Shown: positions 22,055 through 32,879, numbered from the stretch's first letter. The stretch: 64,000 nt of DNA from Diacronema lutheri (GCA_019448385.1 JAGTXO010000008.1:1165573-1229572); one strand, 5' to 3'. Notes: generated by a model from the sequence alone, not told the origin. Translations and numbers: made by a program.

Positions 22055-25000
22055 GATCGCGACCGGCCTCGCCGAGCACAACAACTACGGCAAGGACTTC
22101 ATTGAGGTACGCCGCGCGCAAGGCGTGCCGCACGCGCGCGTGCACCGATCGCTCGTCCTCTTGCGCGCACGCGGCTGCGCCCAACCGCCCGGCCTGGACG
22201 CTGCTGCCCGGTCTGGGCCCAACCGCCCGGTCTGGGACTCACCGCCCGGCCTGGGCGCTGCTGCCCGCTCTCAGCAGAGCGCGCAGGCCAGCGACCGGTG
22301 GCATCGTCTCGCGCACGCGCTACGCGCGCCGGCCGCGCCCGTCGTGCGCCGCCGCGCGCGTTGGTCTCCTCAACGCCCCGTCCGCTTGCGCTCACGACGC
22401 GCCGCGCCGTTGCGCCGCGCCCTCGCGCGTCGCCCGCTCGCCCGCCCACCCGCCCGTCGGCGCGTACCACTGCTGCCCGTACGTGCGTGCACAACCCCCA
22501 GTCGTGCGCGTGGATCAAGGCGAACCTGCCGGGCGCCAAGATCAGCGGCGGCGTCTCGAACCTTTCCTTCGGCTTCCGCGGCCTCAACGAGCTGCGCGAG
22601 GCTATCCACGCCGTCTTCCTGTACCACGTACGCGCGCCGCGCGCCCTGCGTGCCCATCGCGCGCGTCAGCGAGGGCCCGCGCGTCAGCGAGGGCCCGCGT
22701 GCACACCGTGCGCAGCGTCTGCGCGCATGTCGTGGCTGCGACGGCCCCGCAGCCCGCCGCGCACCGGCGCCAAGGCGTCGCGGGGACGTCTCACCCGCCC
22801 GCTTTGCCGCCCGCTCCTTGCCACATTCTCCCCGCCCGCCGCCCGCCGCCCGCCGCCCGCCTCGCGCAGGCGATCAAGAACGGGATGGACATGGGCATCG
22901 TCAACGCGGGCGCGATGCCCATCTACACGGACATCCCCGAGCCGATGCGCTCGTACGTCGAGCAGGTCGTGCTCAACACGTCGGACGACGGCGAGCACGT
23001 CGAGCGGCTGCTCAAGTTCGCCGAGGAGGAGAAGGAGCGCAAGGAGCGCGGCGGCGCGACGGCCAAGGTGACGTCCAAGCTCGAGTGGCGCGAGAAGCCC
23101 ATTCGCGAGCGCCTCACCTACTCGCTCATCAAGGGTGCGTCCGACCGCGTCGTCCAACCGCGCGCGCGCGTCCTCGCGCCCGACCGCGCGCGCGCGCTGG
23201 CGGGCAGGCGGCGCGTCCGCGGCCAGCCGAGCGGGCCGCGCGGAGCCGGTCAGATGCCCGCTCGCCGCCGAGCGTCGCGTCGCGTCACGCGCGCGGCTCA
23301 CGCGCGCGCGCCCGTGTCCTGCCGCGCCGCCACGCCGCACGCCGCTTCGCCGCGATGCCCTCGCGCGGCGCGGCGGCGTTCTGCTGCCTGACACCCGGCG
23401 GGCGGGCGGGCGCAGGCATCTCCGAGTTTGTGGACGAGGACACGGAGGAGGCGCGCCAGGAGATCAAGTCGCCGCTGCAGGTGATCGAGGGCCCGCTGAT
23501 GGACGGGATGAACGAGGTGGGCGACCTCTTTGGCGCGGGCAAGATGTTCCTCCCGCAGGTGGGTGGCTGCACGCGGGGCGACTGGCTGCATGCGGGGCGG
23601 GTCGGTGCATGCGGGGCGGGGCTACTGCGGGCAGGGCGGCGGTTTCGCTGCGCTGCGCTGTGTGAGCTCTACTGCGGACAAATCTGAGTTGCACTGCAGT
23701 ACACTGCAGTGCATGCGGTGCATGCAGTGCACTGCACTGCAGTGCACTGCACTGCATGCAGTGCACTGCGCTGCATGCACTGCAGTGCACCGCAGCTGCG
23801 TGCATGCCGCTGCGCTGCGCTGCACCGCTCCGCATGCGCTGCATGCACCCGCCATCCCACGCAGCACCGCCCGCCCTCACCACCCCGCCGCACGCACCGC
23901 GCCCTCCATCGTTCTTGCGTTGTAACCGCCAGGTGATCAAATCAGCACGCGTGATGAAGAAGGCCGTCGCCTACCTGATCCCGTACCTCGAGAAGGAGAA
24001 GGAGGAGGTGAAGGCCGCGCGCGCCGCGGCCGGCCTGCCCGTCGAGGAGGACAAGCCCAAGGGCACGGTCGTGATGGCGACGGTCAAGGGCGACGTGCAC
24101 GACATCGGCAAGAACATTGTCGGCGTCGTGCTGGGCTGCAACAACTACAAGGCACGCGCACGCGCACGCGCACGCGAGGTCGCGCGAGCGCGCGCGTGCA
24201 CGTGCGTGGCGCGGGTTGCTTGCAACCGTGCCGGCCAGCCATGCGTTGGGAGCGCGCCGTTGGGCACGTGGAACGAAAAGTTGGCCCACGGCGGCCCGCC
24301 GGCGGCTGTCGCAATGCGATCGCGCACGAGACAAGCGCGCCTGCCGCTTGCTGCTCTCTCATCGCGCGCCGCCTCCGCCTGCCACGCGCTGCTGCTCCCC
24401 CCCCCCCCCCCCCCCTCCACGCCCTCACGCCCACACCCCTTTCCCCCCTCCCCATTCCCCCCCCCCCCCCCCCCCCCCCCCCGCCCCACCCACCCCCGGC
24501 CGCCGTCTCGACGTACGGCGGAGCGCAGGTGATCGACATTGGCGTCATGTGCTCGTGCGACAAGATCCTCACCGCGGTCCTCGAGTCGAAGGCGGACATC
24601 CTCGGCCTCTCGGGCCTGATCACGCCCTCGCTCGACGAGATGGTCTTCGTCGCGCAGGAGATGGAGCGGCGCGGCATCAAGGTGCCGCTCATGATCGGCG
24701 GCGCGACCACCTCCAAGATGCACACCGCCGTCAAGATCACGCCAAAGTTCTCGGGCTTCTCGATCCACGTGCTCGACGCGAGCCGCGCCGTCGGCGTCGT
24801 CGCCTCGCTCCTCGACGAGCGCGTGCGCGACGAGTACCAGGCCGACGTCCGCGAGCAGTACGCGCCCTGCGCCGCCCGGACTCGCCGCCCGGACTCGCCG
24901 CCCGGACTCGCCGCCGCGCCCTGCGCCGCCCGGACTCGCCGCCACCGGACTCGCCGCCGCGTCCGGCGCCGCACGGACTCGCCGCTCGGACTCGCCGCCG

Positions 25001-28000
25001 CGCCCTGCGCCGCCCAAACTCCCCGCCAAGCCCTGCGCGCGCGGACGCCCAGCCACGCCCGCCCCCCGCTGCCCGCCCGCCGTCCCCCGCCCGCCCACCG
25101 CTGCCCGCCCGCCGTCCCCCGCCCGCCCACCGCCGCCCGCGCCGTTGGCGGCAGGTACGACGACCTGCGCGAGGAGCACTACGCGTCGCTGTCCGAGCGC
25201 AAGTTCCTCGCCCTCGAGAAGGCGCGCGCCAAGGGCCTCGCCGTCGACTGGAAGGTGCACGTGCCGCCCACGCCCAAGATGCTTGGCAACAAGGTCTTTT
25301 TGAATTTCCCGCTCGCCGAGCTCGTGCCCTATATTGACTGGAACCCGCTCTTCGCCGTCTGGCAGTTGCGCGGCCGTTACCCCAACCGCGGCTACCCCAA
25401 GGCGCGCGCGCCCGCGCCGCGAGAGCGCGCCCGCCGCCCGGGCCGCCATTGCTGCTCCCTTGCGACCACCGCCAGTGCTGCTCCCTTGCGACCACCACCA
25501 TTGCTGCTCCCTTGCGACCACCGCCAGTGCTGCTCCCTTGCGACCACCGCCATTGCTGCTCCCTTGCGACCACCGCCATTGCTGCTCCCTTGCGACCACC
25601 GCCATTGCTGCTCCCTTGCGACCACCGCCATTGCTGCTCCCTTGCGACCACCGCCACCGCCAGTGCTGCTCCCTTGCGACCACCGCCATTGCTGCTCCCT
25701 TGCGACCACCGCCATTGCTGCTCCCTTGCGACCACCGCCATTGCTGCTCCCTTGCGACCACCGCCATTGCTGCTCCCTTGCGACCACCGCCACCGCCAGT
25801 GCTGCTCCCTTGCGACCACCGCCATTGCTGCTCCCTTGCGACCACCGCCATTGCTGCTCCCTTGCGACCACCGCCATTGCTGCTCCCTTGCGACCACCGC
25901 CATTGCTGCTCCCTTGCGACCACCGCCACCGCCAGTGCTGCTCCCTTGCGACCACCGCCATTGCTGCTCCCTTGCGACCACCGCCATTGCTGCTCCCTTG
26001 CGACCACCGCCAGTGCTGCTCCCTTGCGACCACCGCCATTGCTGCTCCCTTGCGACCACCGCCATTGCTGCTCCCTTGCGACCACCGCCATTGCTGCTCC
26101 CTTGCGACCACCGCCATTGCTGCTCCCTTGCGACCACCGCCATTGCTGCTCCCTTGCGACCACCGCCATTGCTGCTCCCTTGCGACCACCGCCATTGCTG
26201 CTCCCTTGCGACCACCTAGCCACCAGGCGACCCGGGGGCGGGCGGGGGGGGGGGGGGGGGGGGGGGGGAGGGGGGGGAGAAGGGGGGGGGGGGGGGGGGG
26301 GGGGAGTGGCGGTGGCAATTTAATCCCATCCCCCGCCGCTTACCACACACTTTCAAAAACAAACCCCTAACCCAACCGTCGACCCCACCCCAACCCAACT
26401 TGAACCCACCCCTCCCGTGCGCAGATCTTCAACGACGAGCTCGCCGGCGTCGAGGCGAAGAAGCTCTACGATGACGCGGTGGCGCTCATGCAGCACGTGA
26501 TCGACAACAAGCTGCTCGAGGCGCGCGCGGTCGTAGGCATCTACCCGGCCAACTCCGTGGGCGACGACATTGAGGTGTGCATGCAAGGGGCGGAGAGGGA
26601 AGCGGGGGCTGGGGGGGGGGGGGGGGGGGCGGGGGTGGTGGGGGGGGCAGGTTTGAAAGACAGCGCTGTGAAGGGCGCTGTGAGGGGCTGGCGGGCGGAG
26701 AGGAGGCAAGGGCGCGCGGCAGGGTGGGCAGGGGGGCTGCGCAGGGGGCGAGAAAACACCAATTCCAACCCCTCACCCAACCCCTCAACTCCACCGCTTA
26801 GGTCTACGAGGACGAGAGCCGCACGAGCGCCAAGGCGACCTTCTACACCCTCCGGCAGCAGGAGGAGCGCGAGGACGACTCATACCTCGCACTCTCCGAC
26901 TTTGTCGCGCCCAAGGGCTCTGGCGTCAAGGTGCACGGCGCTGCGCGCTCTGCTGGGCCGCGGCGCTGGACGCACCTCCCCCCCCCCCCCCCCGCCCCGC
27001 CCCGCCCCGCCCCCCGCCCCGCCCCCCGCCCCGCACGGCGCTGCGCGCTCTGCTGGGCCGCGGCGCTGGACGCACCTTCCCCCCCCTCCCCCCCCGCCCC
27101 CGCCATCTTTGCCATGCTAGCCTTGTGCCCCTCCCCTCCCCTCCCCTTCCCCCCTTTGCTGCGTGCGCTGCCAGGCGCCACCCCCCCGCGCGGCCCTGCG
27201 CTACCGCCACCTCACCGCCCCGCCACCTCACCGCCCCGCCCCCATCGCCCCGCCACCTCACTGCCCCGCCCCCATTGCCCCGCCCCCATCGCCCCGCCGC
27301 CATCGCCCCGCCCCCCCTCCGCCGCGCAGGACTACATCGGCGCGTTCGCCGTCTCCGCCGGCTTCGGCTCCGAGGAGCTCTGCGAGAAGTACAAGGCGGA
27401 CAACAACGACTACAACGTGATCATGACCGAGGCGATCGCCGACCGCTTTGCCGAGGCCTTCGCCGAGCTGCTCCACGCCAAGATGCGCAAGGCGAGCGCT
27501 CGCGAACGCGCGCGTCTTCCTTCTTGCCCCCCCCCCCCCCCCCCCCCCCCTTGGCCTCCCTTCTTGCCCCGCCCCGCCCCCCCCCCCCCTTGGCCTCCCT
27601 TCTTGCCCCGCCCCGCCCCCCCCCCCCCCCCCTCCCCCTTGGCCCCATCCACCCCGCGCGCACGTGCCGCAGCTGCCATCGGCGCGGCGCAGCGGCGCAG
27701 CGCGCGCGCGCGTCGCCGCCCATTGCCGCGCTCACTCGCCTGCCCGCCCGTCCGCCCGCCCGCCCGCTCGCCCGCCCGCACGCTCGCACGCTCGCCCGCT
27801 CGCACGCCCATCCGCCCGCCCACGCCCGCCCGCCCGCCCGCCCGTCCGCCCGCTCGCCCGCCCGCCCGCTCGCCCGCTCGCCCGCTCGCCCGCTCGGTGC
27901 GCAGGAGCTGTGGGCCTACGCGCCCGACGAGGAGATTAGCCCCGACGACATGCTCAAGGTGAAGTACCAGGGCATTCGCCCCGCGCCGGGATATCCGACC

Positions 28001-28640
28001 CAGCCGGACCACACGGAGAAGCCGACGATGTGGCGGCTGCTCGGCGCGGCGGAGTCGGCGGGGATCACGCTCACGGACTCGCACGCCATGCTGCCCGCCG
28101 CGTCCGTGTCAGCCATCGTGCTCGCCAACCCGTGCGCTCAATATTTCCAGGCGCGTGCGCACGATGGCGGCGCCACCTCCCCTTGTGCCCCTCTCGACCC
28201 CTCCACCACTCCCCGCTCCTTAACTTTCCAGGGGGCACGCGGGGCGGCGTGCCCCATGGGGACGACCGACGACCAGCGTGCGCGCGCGCGCGTCGCCGTT
28301 TGCGCCCGCGCGCTCAACCCGCGCCCCCCCCCCCCCCGCCCGCCGCCATCGTGCCCCCCCCTCCGCCCGCCGCCATCGTGCCCCCCCCTCCGCCCGCCGC
28401 CATCGTGCCCCTCCGCCCGCCGCCATCGTGCCCCTCCGCCCGCCGCCATCGTGCCCCCCCGCCCGCCGCCATCGTGCCCCCCTCCGCCCGCCGCCATCGT
28501 GCCCCCCCGCCCGCCTGCATGCGCAGGTCGGGCGTGTGTGCAAGGACCAGGTCGTCGACTACGCCGGGCGGAAGAAGCTCTCCGTCAAGGAGGTCGAGAA
28601 GTGGCTCGGCCCCTACCTCGCGTACGACGACAACGCGTAG
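15833..28640 (+). CDS. metH: Cobalamin-dependent methionine synthase, 23 exons
   Basis: Transfers methyl from methyltetrahydrofolate to homocysteine through B12. Predicted exons: 15833-16067, 16352-16512, 17379-17532, 17828-18021, 18356-18487, 18978-19160, 19438-19659, 19858-20029, 20571-20729, 20943-21007, 21546-21668, 22008-22106, 22502-22627, 22870-23134, 23416-23558, 23933-24151, 24529-24857, 25155-25401, 26425-26574, 26802-26930, 27330-27491, 27905-28150, 28527-28640; total 1,342 codons plus stop. Exons 2-7 form the homocysteine domain with zinc cysteines in GLNCALG and [10 protein letters not shown]. Exons 8-14 form the folate domain ([23 protein letters not shown]). Exons 15-17 form the B12 cap and Rossmann domain, with the cobalt-ligand His in GDVHDIGKN. 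Exons 18-23 form the reactivation domain ([15 protein letters not shown]). Four introns use GC donors (24152, 25402, 27492, 28151). The first exon encodes an extra helical N-terminus of about 75 residues; its donor is uncertain by three bases. Confidence 0.95.
18056..18115 (+). repeat. GGGT tandem repeat in MetH intron 4
   Basis: An almost perfect run of gggt repeats sits just inside the intron that starts at 18022. Four or more closely spaced G3 runs on the sense strand could fold into a G-quadruplex in DNA or pre-mRNA. No function is shown by the sequence. Confidence 0.85.
20178..20292. repeat. Poly-G runs in MetH intron 8
   Basis: Several runs of G of about 10-25 bases are separated by short purine-rich spacers. 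They stand out because most other homopolymer runs in these plus-strand introns are C on the same strand. Confidence 0.85.
23690..23830. repeat. Palindromic tgca/ctgcag simple repeat in MetH intron 15
   Basis: The stretch is built from overlapping tgcactgcag and gcatgcagtgca words, each self-complementary, so the block can fold into many alternative hairpins. It is inside the intron 23559-23932. Confidence 0.85.
25445..26216. repeat. 26-bp minisatellite in MetH intron 18, about 29 copies
   Basis: The unit is attgctgctcccttgcgacc plus accgcc. Some copies have six extra bases (accgcc doubled) or agt in place of att. It lies within the GC-AG intron 25402-26424. The 26-bp period shifts frame each unit, so long repetitive ORFs in all frames are artefacts. 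Confidence 0.95.
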
Positions 28641-29448
28641 GCCAACCTGATTGGCCGCCGCCGCCGCCTCCCGCCCGGGCGCGACGGCGCGACGCGCCGC
28701 GTGGCGCGCGGCCGAGCGGCTGCGCTGCGCTGTCCGGGGCGTGCCGTCCGGGGCCCGGACAGCGGCGCTGCCCTGCGCGGTGCGCTGCGCTGTCCGGGGC
28801 GTGCCGTCCGGGGCCCGGACAGCGGCGCTGCCCTGCGCGGTGCGCTGCGCTGTCCGGGGCGTGCCGTTCGGGGCCCGGACAGCGGCGCTGCCCTGCGCGG
28901 TGCGCTGCGCCGCCGCTGGGCCGGCGGCGCGCGCGCCGCCGGGCACGGCGAGGCCACTGCTGCCACGTTTCAAACTTTCACTGTGGGCTCGCGCCCACTG
29001 TCCGCTCAAAGCTCCGCCACCTGCCGCCTCTGTTGCGCCGGACGCCGCGCGCGTCGCGGCGCTGGCGCTGTCCGCCGACGGTCGCGGCGGCGGCGCGAGG
29101 CGGCCGATCGCGCGCGGCGCGCCGCCGCCCAGCACCGCTGAGTCACTGAGCCCATGCGGCGCCTTGACTCGGGGCTCGTGGCTCGTGCAGGCGCCCCCTA
29201 CAGTCGTCTCCCTCCTTCCATGCCAAGTACCGTACCACCTCATCGCCTCTTCACAGTGAGCACGCTTGCCAATATTTTCCCGCATGCAGCCCGTTGTGAG
29301 CGTGGCGACACACAGTGTTGACTGTGCGCGTGTACAGTGAGTTTTGTCCTAGCCGGTCTGAGCTTTGACTGTCACCGTCACGGCAGCACCTCGTCGAGGC
29401 GACGCTCGCGAAGGGCGCCGCGCTCGAAAGCATCGGCCGCCCGTGCGA
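28641..29448. other. Intergenic region between MetH and PAQR gene
   Basis: About 800 bp. The first half is GC-rich with a triplicated 60-bp unit. The second half (from about 28960) is less GC-rich, with several tgac/tcactg words (for example tgagtcactgagccc), and probably contains the PAQR promoter. No gene seen. Confidence 0.6.
28722..28905. repeat. 60-bp tandem repeat, three copies
   Basis: Three nearly identical 60-bp units containing gtccggggcgtgccg and ggggcccggacagcgg, starting 80 bp after the MetH stop. Internal palindromes (tccggggcccgga) could form hairpins in the MetH 3' end. Confidence 0.9.
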
Positions 29449-31296
29449 ATGGCCACGCGCCGACGCGGCGCACCGGCCGCGCGCGGCGCGGACGCGCCGG
29501 CCGGCGCACCCGCCCGCTTCGCCTTTGAGCACGGCACGTTGCGCGACGCGATGCGCTCGCGCGGTGAATCGCTGCCGCAGTTCGAGTACGTCGGCGTGCT
29601 CGGCGGCTACCGGCTGCACGACCACTCCATCCGGCAGGCGCTCGCGACGCTCTTTCATTGGCACAACGAGACGGTGAACGTGTGGGTGCACGTCGCCGGC
29701 TTCATCGCGTGCGCCGTCCTCCTCGTCCACGCCGGTGCCTTCGCCGTCCGCGCGCCCGCGCTTAGCCCGTTTGGCGCGGGCGCGCGCGCGTGCGCGCGCG
29801 CCGCGGAGCCGGCGCGCTGCGTGCGCGAGCTGGTGCTCGGCACGCTGTCGCGCGAGCACGTGGACGGGCTGTTTGCGAGCATGGCCGCCCAGCGCGGCCT
29901 CTTCGACGGCGCGGCCGCGCGCGCGGCCGCGGAGGCCGCGATCCGCGCGGAGCACGCGCGCGCGGCTGGCGCGGCCGCGCCGGCGGCGGCCGGCGCGCGC
30001 GCGGGCGCGGCGCTCGCGCGCATGCGCGCGTGGCTCGCGCGCGGGCCCGCTGCGGCGGGCGGGATCGTGCGCGCCGCCCGCCGCGCCGGCGCGCCGCGCG
30101 TGCGCGCGCCGCCGGCGCGCGCCGCCGGCGCGACGGGCCGGCCGTGGTCGCTCGCGTCGCGCGCGCGCGCGCTGGCCGGGACGGCGGCGTCCGAGCTCGT
30201 CGACGCGCTCGGCGCGGCGCGCGGCGCGCCGGCGCGCGACGTCGGCGTGCGCGTCTCGCTCCTCGCCACCGCGGCGCGCGTGCATAGGCTGCACGCGGCC
30301 GCCATGCTGGAAGCTCTTCCCGAGGGCTTGGCACCCGCGCGCGCGCGCGCGGACGCGCGCGCGCTGCTGCGCGGCCTGGCTGAGACGCTCGACGGCGCCG
30401 ACGGCGCCGACGCGGAGCGCGCGCCGCGCTGCGAGCCGCCGCGCGAGGCAGGGGTGCAACGGCCACACGCGCAACGACCTCAGCTTGAGCGTTGGCCGTT
30501 ACGTCTCTTCCTCGCGTCGGCGATGCTATGCCTCGGGGGCTCGGCGGTGTATCACCTCTTCGGCACGGCGAACGCGCGGTGGACGGCGGCGCTCGTCACG
30601 CTCGACTACGCGGGCGTGAGCGCGCTCATCGTCGGCTCGCTGCTGCCGCTCGTGCACTACGGGTACGGCGGTTACGGCGGCGGTTACGGGAGCGGGTACG
30701 GCGGCGGTTACGGGAGCGGGTCCGGGAGTGGCTCCGGGAGTGGCTCCGGGAGCGAGTCCGCGCACGACACGCGCGCGCTGCTCGGCGGCCTGTACTGCGC
30801 GCTCCTCGGCTCGCTCGGCTCGCTCGTCCTCGCGCTCTCATGGACGCGCCTCTTCCACGACGAGGCGTTGCGCGCCGTGCGCGTTGCGCTGTACGTCGCC
30901 CTCGGCTTCTCCGGCGCGTTGCCCATTGGCCACGCGCTGCTTGTGCGCGGGCTGGACGCGGTCACGCGCCGGATGGCGGGCGCGGCGGCGACGACGGGCG
31001 CGATCTATCTTGTCGGCTGCGCCTTTTACCTCAGCCGCTTCCCGGAGGCGTTCGCGCCCGGCCGTTTCGACCGTTTCGGCTCGTCGCACAATATTTGGCA
31101 CGTGTTAATTGTGGTCGCGGCGCTCGCCCACTATGCGATGCTCGTCGAGCTCGGCCACGCGGCGCACGCGCAGCGCGGCGCGGAGGCGGGGTGGCTGCCG
31201 TGTGCCGCCGACGGCGCGGCCGCGGTGGCGCAGCTCGGCGCGGCGCGCGGCTCGCACGAGTGGAGCGCGTGCGACGTCGCGCTGTTCGCCGACTGA
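29449..31296 (+). CDS. PAQR family (adiponectin receptor / hemolysin III type) membrane protein
   Basis: About 615 residues, no introns, starting at the first in-frame ATG. PAQR signatures are all present: FHWHNETVNVWVHVAGF at the first membrane segment, SAVYHLFGTAN (Ser and His of the zinc site), LDYAGVSALIVGS, then YLSRFPEAFAPGRFDRFGSSHNIWHVLIV with the two C-terminal metal-binding His. Seven hydrophobic segments can be traced. Members act as ceramidase-like receptors or channels in the plasma membrane or Golgi. A large Ala/Arg-rich insertion (about 29750-30470) separates the first membrane segment from the rest, and a Gly/Ser/Tyr repeat (30661-30758) sits in another loop. Both look like low-complexity growth in loops and should not break the fold. 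The subgroup cannot be decided here. Confidence 0.88.
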   Translation: MATRRRGAPAARGADAPAGAPARFAFEHGTLRDAMRSRGESLPQFEYVGVLGGYRLHDHSIRQALATLFHWHNETVNVWVHVAGFIACAVLLVHAGAFAVRAPALSPFGAGARACARAAEPARCVRELVLGTLSREHVDGLFASMAAQRGLFDGAAARAAAEAAIRAEHARAAGAAAPAAAGARAGAALARMRAWLARGPAAAGGIVRAARRAGAPRVRAPPARAAGATGRPWSLASRARALAGTAASELVDALGAARGAPARDVGVRVSLLATAARVHRLHAAAMLEALPEGLAPARARADARALLRGLAETLDGADGADAERAPRCEPPREAGVQRPHAQRPQLERWPLRLFLASAMLCLGGSAVYHLFGTANARWTAALVTLDYAGVSALIVGSLLPLVHYGYGGYGGGYGSGYGGGYGSGSGSGSGSGSGSESAHDTRALLGGLYCALLGSLGSLVLALSWTRLFHDEALRAVRVALYVALGFSGALPIGHALLVRGLDAVTRRMAGAAATTGAIYLVGCAFYLSRFPEAFAPGRFDRFGSSHNIWHVLIVVAALAHYAMLVELGHAAHAQRGAEAGWLPCAADGAAAVAQLGAARGSHEWSACDVALFAD

Positions 31297-31805
31297 AGGC
31301 CGTACCTCAACAATTTACTAACGACGCTTACAGGCGGGTCAGCAGGAGGGGCGCGCACGGGGCCGAGGCGTGACGGAGGGAGCGAGCGAATTTACGCCAC
31401 CTCTCTCCCGCTTTTGCGGGAGACCGGCCAAAGACTGAGACGGCACGCAGCGCGAGGGGCCCACTCTGGAGGTTCAAGCTGTCGGTGTGGTCCGGCCATC
31501 GATGAGGTGCACGCGAGCGCTGCTCCCGCACACTCAGCGCGGCAACTGGCAGCCCACGTATGGGATGCGCGCGCCAGTCAAGCCGCCCCGAGCGTCGGCG
31601 CTCCAACCGGCGGCGGGCGGCGGGTGCACGACGCAGCGGCAGCGCGCTGCGCGCGTCTCGACGATGCGTGCGCCACGGTGCGAGGCGGGCCACGCCCGCC
31701 CGGCCCAGGCAGCATCGGCGTCGGCGGCGCGTCGGCGGCGCGCGCGAGCTCGCGACGCGACTCGATCGGCGGCGGCGGCGAGATCGGCGGGGTGGACGGA
31801 GCGGC
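31297..31805. other. Intergenic region, nothing recognised
   Basis: About 510 bp between the PAQR stop and the ERH stop (convergent genes). Base composition is mixed. I see no ORF or RNA that I can support; it should contain both 3' ends. Confidence 0.5.
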
Positions 31806-32120
31806 TCACTGCGCAGCTTGGCGCTTGAGATGGTTGAAGACCTGCGTCTTGATCCAGTCCTTGCCCCGCGGGATGTAGGACGTGGTCTGCGCGTTGTAGA
31901 TGAGCATCGAGAGGTCTGTCAACTGGTCAATGTACTTGTACAGGTCCGACACGTCGTACGTGATGTTGCGTACCCCGGGGTTGCAGCGCTTGAGCTCCGA
32001 CTCGTAGATGGCGCACACGCCATCGATGCCTTGCACGAGCGTCTCAAAGTCCATATACGTCCGCGAGTTCGGACTGTCCGTGTACTGGATGAGGAGGATC
32101 GTGTGGTTGCTCTGCGCCAT
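31806..32120 (-). CDS. ERH: Enhancer of rudimentary homolog
   Basis: A 104-residue product, exactly the usual length of ERH. Family blocks run from end to end: SNHTILLIQYTDSPNSRTYMDF, GVCAIYESELKRCNPG, ITYDVSDLYKYIDQLTDLS, LIYNAQTTSYIPRGKDWI and FNHLKRQA. ERH is a small conserved nuclear homodimer that binds RNA-processing and chromatin partners. The start at 32120 is the first Met with similarity; the frame is open further upstream without it. It is a divergent neighbour of a small plus-strand ORF, with 134 bp between start codons. Confidence 0.95.
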   Translation of the reverse strand: MAQSNHTILLIQYTDSPNSRTYMDFETLVQGIDGVCAIYESELKRCNPGVRNITYDVSDLYKYIDQLTDLSMLIYNAQTTSYIPRGKDWIKTQVFNHLKRQAAQ

Positions 32121-32254
32121 CCTGCGGCCTTTTGCGCCGTCGCGAGGAGCGCTCTTGAGCGGCCGCCCCTTTTCAAAAAACGGACGGGGGGTGCCGACGC
32201 GAATCGAAACGGCGGGGGCTGCGTCGTCGGCGCCGTCGCGCGACGGCCGGGCGA

Positions 32255-32584
32255 ATGGCGGCCTACCGCATCGAGCTCGGCCCGCGCCGGTTCCGCTACG
32301 CCGGGCACAGCTGGCACCAGTACGTGCACGTCGTCGAGCTGGCCCCTCCGCGCGCCGAGCCCGCCCAACCGGCGCGCGGCCTCGCCGCGGCGATGGCGCA
32401 GAACGCGTCCGACGACTCGCGCTGGCTGCAGGAGCGTTACGGCTTCGGCTTCCGCTCTGCAGGCGGCCGGACAGCGAAGACCGTGGCGGCAGAACCCGCG
32501 TACGCGCACGCGCACGCTGGCGTGGACGGCTGCGAGGCGTGCGCCGTCGCCCTCGCCATCCTGCGAGCGCCGCTCGCCACGTGA
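32255..32584 (+). CDS. Small hypothetical protein
   Basis: A 109-residue ORF starting MAAYRIELGPRRFRYAGHSWHQ. The first 70 residues look protein-like; the last 35 overlap one arm of an inverted repeat and read GVDGCEACAVALAIL. No family recognised and no homolog known to me. It may be an exon of a longer gene or a non-coding transcript. Support is the plausible N-terminus and a start context next to the divergent ERH gene. Confidence 0.4.
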   Translation: MAAYRIELGPRRFRYAGHSWHQYVHVVELAPPRAEPAQPARGLAAAMAQNASDDSRWLQERYGFGFRSAGGRTAKTVAAEPAYAHAHAGVDGCEACAVALAILRAPLAT

Positions 32585-32748
32585 GGCGACCGTCGGCATC
32601 GGCTGGCGAGCTGTGGCCACAGCCGCATCGCGCGCGCAGATTGGCTGCAGGTGGGCGACAGCCAAGGAAGAGAGGACGACGGCGCACGCCTCGCAGCCGT
32701 CCACGTCGGCATGCGCGTGCGCGTGCGCGTGCGCGGGTTCTGCCGCCG
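32486..32748. repeat. Imperfect inverted repeat, arms about 65-70 bp
   Basis: The left arm (about 32486-32550, starting gcggcagaacccgcg) and the right arm (about 32676-32748, ending gcgggttctgccgc) are near-perfect reverse complements with a few indels. The roughly 125-bp loop also contains partly complementary segments. An RNA copied from either strand would form a long hairpin. Confidence 0.8.
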
Positions 32749-32879
32749 CGTCGACGTTCGATGTGACCGCCGACGGGCCAGGCGCAAAACACCTCAACTT
32801 GCTGCCACTGTCCGTGTGGCGCACATCGACCGTTGACGCAGGCCCGAAAGGTGCCGCGCACAGTGGCAGCAGCACATCG

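Noticed and set aside
25334-26323. Repetitive ORFs rich in Leu/Pro/Ala
   Set aside because: They are translations of the 26-bp minisatellite in MetH intron 18.
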